A DNA stretch of 8,344 bases. Source: Chloroflexota bacterium. GTDB taxonomy: Bacteria; Chloroflexota; Dehalococcoidia; Tepidiformales; Tepidiformaceae. This document shows, piece by piece, positions 6,375 to 8,344 of this stretch. Position numbers and translations under genes: made by a program. The notes below the pieces were generated by a model, which saw only the letters and a program-made list of their open reading frames with translations, searched no databases and was not told the origin of the DNA. Position 1 is the stretch's first letter; every line of letters starts with the position of its first letter. Where the stretch lies: the NCBI GenBank assembly GCA_963169135.1, contig CAUJEQ010000106.1, forward strand, positions 1-8,344. The letters are read 5' to 3'.

Positions 6375-6415
6375 CCGCCAGGCCCCTCCAACACCGAGGC
6401 ACGGAGGCACCGAGG
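6372..6415 (+). repeat. Left terminal inverted repeat of the GxxExxY cassette
   Basis: Tip TAACCGCCAG (6372-6381), spacer (6382-6391), then three tandem 8-bp units of form CACNGAGG at 6392-6399, 6400-6407 and 6408-6415, with variable base C, G, C. A degenerate fourth unit (CACCGAGA, 6428-6435) spans the GxxExxY stop codon. The tip supplies the stop codon of the desulfurase gene. Confidence 0.8.
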
Positions 6416-6426
6416 GACTGGGAGCT

Positions 6427-6822
6427 TCACCGAGAGAAGCCGTTGACCACCCTCCGGACGCCGCGGCGAAGAGCAACGACGTTGAAGTTGATGAGAAGCC
6501 CAACCGGATGTCCCGTTGCCTTCAGGTAAGACAAGACCTGCGCTTCGTGAATCGGAAGGATGGTCTCTACAGCCTTAAGCTCCACGACCAGGAAGCCATC
6601 CACCAGCAGGTCGATTCTACCCTCCCCGACGGGCCGGCCTCGGTACCCCAGCTCGACGACCACCTGGCGGGTATACGGGATCGCGAGACATTCCAGTTCC
6701 ACGCAAAGCGCCGACTCGTAAACAGACTCGAGAAATCCAGGTCCCAGCTCGCGGTGTACGGAAATTGCCGCACCAATTACCCGTCCGGTCAGTTCGCTTC
6801 CGGTCTCAAACGCCGAATCCAC
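6427..6822 (-). CDS. GxxExxY protein (PDDEXK_3 nuclease-fold family)
   Basis: An intact 131-residue member of the GxxExxY family; no cellular role is established to my knowledge. The name motif is G29-F-L-E32-S-V-Y35 after the helix LTGRVIGAAISVHRELGPG. It is followed by D71 in RIDLLVDG, E81-L-K83 in VVELKAVE, and Q95-V-L-S-Y99 in IHEAQVLSYLKATG. The order E, D, ExK, QxxxY is that of PDDEXK enzymes of the RecB/Cas4 type, so all putative metal-binding residues are kept. INFNV and the VNGF end are family-typical. The GTG at 6820-6822 is the only start: no internal Met exists, and the GAGG-rich repeat just upstream supplies a Shine-Dalgarno (GGAGG 11 bases, AGAGG 3 bases away). It is the only gene inside the inverted-repeat cassette and is lower in GC than both neighbours. 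Confidence 0.9.
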   Translation of the reverse strand: MDSAFETGSELTGRVIGAAISVHRELGPGFLESVYESALCVELECLAIPYTRQVVVELGYRGRPVGEGRIDLLVDGFLVVELKAVETILPIHEAQVLSYLKATGHPVGLLINFNVVALRRGVRRVVNGFSR

Positions 6823-6825
6823 AGT

Positions 6826-6869
6826 CCTCTGCGCCTCCGCGCCTCTGTGTTCGCCAGCGCTGGCGGTTA
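6826..6869 (-). repeat. Right terminal inverted repeat of the GxxExxY cassette
   Basis: Read on the minus strand from 6869: tip TAACCGCCAG (6869-6860), 10-base spacer (6859-6850), then 8-bp units CACAGAGG (6849-6842), CGCGGAGG (6841-6834) and CGCAGAGG (6833-6826). The spacer differs from the left one and, with the tip, builds a perfect 14-bp palindrome CGCCAGCGCTGGCG (6852-6865). The inner units lie directly before the GTG start of the GxxExxY gene. Confidence 0.8.
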
Positions 6870-6874
6870 ACCGG

Positions 6875-7126
6875 TCACGAGAGGCCTTGCTGCGCGAGGA
6901 AGTCGAGGATGTCCTGGACCGTGCGGATGTTCTCCGCGTCTTCGTCGCGGATTTCGAACTCTGCGTCGTCGGCGAATGCCTCTTCGATGGCGATCGTCAG
7001 GTCGACGATGTCCAGCGAGTCGGCCCGCAGGTCGTCCACCAGGCTGGCTTCGGGTTTCACTTCATCGGGCTTGACTTTCAGCTGCCTCACGACGACGTCG
7101 CGGACACGTTCGAACACGGTGGCCAT
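6875..7126 (-). CDS. acpP: Acyl carrier protein AcpP
   Basis: Carries growing acyl chains on a 4'-phosphopantetheine arm in type II fatty acid synthesis. The 83-residue acidic protein shows the attachment motif ADSLDIVDL with Ser37. Helix I (VFERVRDVVVRQLKV) precedes the motif; EEAFADDAEFEIRDEDAENIRTVQDILDFL, split around a two-residue-longer loop than usual, follows it. The ATG at 7124-7126 has a strong ribosome binding site (GAGGGAG, 7134-7140, 7-base spacing). It lies 86 bp downstream of fabF on the same strand, the reverse of the common acpP-fabF order, and converges with the desulfurase gene. No clear promoter of its own is visible, so it is probably co-transcribed with fabF at least in part. 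Confidence 0.96.
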   Translation of the reverse strand: MATVFERVRDVVVRQLKVKPDEVKPEASLVDDLRADSLDIVDLTIAIEEAFADDAEFEIRDEDAENIRTVQDILDFLAQQGLS

Positions 7127-7162
7127 GGTGGTTCTCCCTCGGTGTGTGCTTTCTCTTCTGAA

Positions 7163-7198
7163 GGGCGCCCCGGGGCACCCGGTCCGTTTTCGTAAACG
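7163..7198 (-). other. Two hairpins between fabF and acpP
   Basis: On the minus strand, just after the fabF stop, CGTTT (7198-7194) pairs with AAACG (7189-7185) across a 4-base loop. Then GGGTGCC (7180-7174) pairs with GGCGCCC (7169-7163) across loop CCGG, 7 bp including one G-T wobble. No T-run follows either, so neither is a standard intrinsic terminator. They could be RNA processing or stability elements separating the two coding parts of one transcript. Confidence 0.3.
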
Positions 7199-7212
7199 CC
7201 GCCTAGGCTACG

Positions 7213-8344
7213 TCACGGCACGTACTTGCGGAAGATCACGCTGCCGTTCTGCCCGCCGAACCCAAACCCGTTCGCCGCGGCGGCCCGCACGGGCATCTTC
7301 CGCGCTTTCAACGGCGTGTAGTCCAGGTCGCACTCCGGGTCCGCGGTCTCCAGGTTAATCGTTGGCGGCACAATGTCGTGGTACACCGCGAACGCGGCTG
7401 TAAGCGCGCCCACCGCGCCGGCGCCACCGAGCAGGTGGCCGACCATCGACTTCGGTGAGCTGATCGCCAGCTTCCGGGCGTGGTCGCCGAAGGCCAGCTT
7501 GATCGCGCGGGTCTCCGAAGCGTCGTTCAGCGGCGTGCCCGTGCCGTGCGCGGCGATGTAGTCCATGTCCTCTGGCTGCATGCCCGCTGCGGCGAGCGCC
7601 TCTGCCATCGCGTCCTGGGCGCCCGAACCGTCTTCGAGCGGCGCGGTGATGTGGTAGGCGTCGCAGCTCAGCCCGCCCCCCATCAGTTCGGCGTAGACCC
7701 GGGCGCCCCGGGCCTTCGCCCGCGCCTCGGACTCGACCACCATCACGGCCGCGCCTTCGCCGAACACGAACCCGTCGCGGTCGCGATCGAACGGGCGGCT
7801 GGCGCGCTCAGGTTCGTCGTTGCGGCGGCTGAGCGCCTTCATGTTCGCCAACGCGGCGATCGGGAGCCGGTGGAGCGCGGCCTCGGTGCCCCCGGCGAGC
7901 ACGACATCAGCGCGGCCAGAGTCGATCAGGTGCTTCGCTTCGATGTAGGAGTAGAGGCCGCTCGCGCAGGCAGCAACGCTCGCCAGCGCGGGTCCGCGCA
8001 GGCCGAGGTGCATCGAGACCTGGCAGGCGCCCATGTTCGGCGCCATGGTCGGCACGTAGAACGGGCTGACCCGGCCAGGCCCACGCTCCTGCAGCACGGT
8101 CACCTCGTCGATCGTCTCGATCACGCCTCCTCCGCCGGTGGCGATCGCCGAGGCTGCGCGCCGCCGCTCATCGTCCTTCAGCACCAGGCCCGCGTCGTCG
8201 GCCGCCAGCTGGGCGGCTGCCACGGCGAACTGGGCGAAGCGCGACATCCGCCGTGCGCCCTTGGCATCCATATACTTCCCGGGATCGAAGTCCTTCACTT
8301 CCGCCGCGATCTTCACGGGCAGGTCCGTGGTATCGAAGCGCGTG
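7213..8344 (-). CDS. fabF: Beta-ketoacyl-ACP synthase II FabF (5' end beyond window)
   Basis: Condenses malonyl-ACP with acyl-ACP in fatty acid elongation. The frame is open to the right window edge and the visible 376 residues begin TRFDTTDLPVKIAAEVKDFDP, which is internal FabF sequence, so roughly 35-40 N-terminal residues are outside. The GTG at 8314-8316 is therefore the Val of that stretch and not the start. The catalytic triad is complete: Cys in VAACASGLYSY (codon 7966-7968), His in AHGTGTPLNDASE (7546-7548) and His in PKSMVGHLLGGAGAVG (7435-7437), with the active-site Lys at 7450-7452. The glycine-rich NGFGFGGQNGSVIF closes the fold near the C-terminus. The KS II subtype rests on overall pattern. 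It precedes acpP on the same strand. Confidence 0.96.
   Translation of the reverse strand, partial: TRFDTTDLPVKIAAEVKDFDPGKYMDAKGARRMSRFAQFAVAAAQLAADDAGLVLKDDERRRAASAIATGGGGVIETIDEVTVLQERGPGRVSPFYVPTMAPNMGACQVSMHLGLRGPALASVAACASGLYSYIEAKHLIDSGRADVVLAGGTEAALHRLPIAALANMKALSRRNDEPERASRPFDRDRDGFVFGEGAAVMVVESEARAKARGARVYAELMGGGLSCDAYHITAPLEDGSGAQDAMAEALAAAGMQPEDMDYIAAHGTGTPLNDASETRAIKLAFGDHARKLAISSPKSMVGHLLGGAGAVGALTAAFAVYHDIVPPTINLETADPECDLDYTPLKARKMPVRAAAANGFGFGGQNGSVIFRKYVP

Larger units (their letters stand above)
6372..6869. mobile_element. 498-bp inverted-repeat cassette carrying one GxxExxY gene
   Basis: Both ends, read inward, share TAACCGCCAG (10 of 10), then a 10-base spacer (4 of 10), then three 8-bp units (20 of 24), giving 34 of 44 matches without a gap. 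The only gene inside is the GxxExxY gene (6427-6822), with no transposase. The cassette exactly occupies the space between two convergent stop codons: it starts on the desulfurase TAA and ends 5 bp before the acpP stop. A TA dinucleotide stands at each extreme end (6372-6373, 6868-6869), compatible with a TA target duplication, though two bases are no proof. Interior GC is near 59% by hand count, against about 69% in the desulfurase gene. The repeat architecture is seen; mobility is inference. Confidence 0.55.

Noticed and set aside
6363..6385. GGGCC/GGCCC pairing as a terminator for the desulfurase gene
   Set aside because: A 5-bp stem with a 13-base loop and no T-run is too weak to call.
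6392..6415. The 8-bp GAGG repeats as a CRISPR or other spacer-bearing array
   Set aside because: Units are contiguous with no spacers, only three per side, and in inverted orientation around a gene; they are parts of terminal inverted repeats.

Overview
The window is a compact, GC-rich bacterial chromosome segment, about 69% GC by hand count in one 360-base stretch of the cysteine desulfurase gene. It is mostly housekeeping genes. The IF-2 is very short (591 residues), NusA carries a long acidic tail, half of the starts are GTG, and a GxxExxY gene is present. Together these make me think of Chloroflexota (Dehalococcoidia-like), but that is an impression and not a demonstrated assignment.

Layout. 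Positions 1-155 hold no convincing gene: a terminator-like hairpin lies at the left edge and a promoter-like pair reads leftward. From 5072 down to 156, on the minus strand, runs the transcription/translation operon nusA - ylxR - infB - rbfA - truB, with tight spacing (15 bp, 4-bp ATGA overlap, 27 bp, 20-bp overlap). It lacks the rimP that usually precedes nusA and the ylxQ that often follows ylxR. The nusA promoter (extended -10, 5129-5134) is followed at once by an intrinsic-terminator hairpin that ends 9 bases before the nusA start, so the whole operon appears to sit behind a transcription attenuator. Divergent from it is a cysteine desulfurase gene (5202-6374, plus), whose promoter seems to put +1 on the A of the ATG, giving a leaderless mRNA. 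Beyond it on the minus strand lie acyl carrier protein (acpP, 6875-7126) and, upstream of it, a fabF beta-ketoacyl-ACP synthase gene cut off by the right window edge.

The most notable object fills the gap between the two convergent stop codons of the desulfurase and acpP. It is a 498-bp cassette (6372-6869) with imperfect 44-bp terminal inverted repeats. Each end has an identical 10-bp tip (TAACCGCCAG), a 10-bp spacer, and three 8-bp tandem units of consensus CRCNGAGG. Inside is one intact GxxExxY gene, a PDDEXK nuclease-fold protein with D, ExK and QxxxY motifs, and at about 59% GC it is lower than its neighbours. The left tip supplies the desulfurase TAA stop codon and the right repeat supplies the GxxExxY gene's Shine-Dalgarno. 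No transposase is present. It looks like a non-autonomous mobile cassette or a self-contained nuclease-fold element.

Functionally, the nusA operon links transcription elongation/termination (NusA) to translation initiation (IF-2), 30S maturation (RbfA), tRNA modification (TruB) and a small RNA-binding protein (YlxR). The desulfurase feeds sulfur to Fe-S and thio-modification pathways, and acpP/fabF belong to type II fatty acid synthesis.
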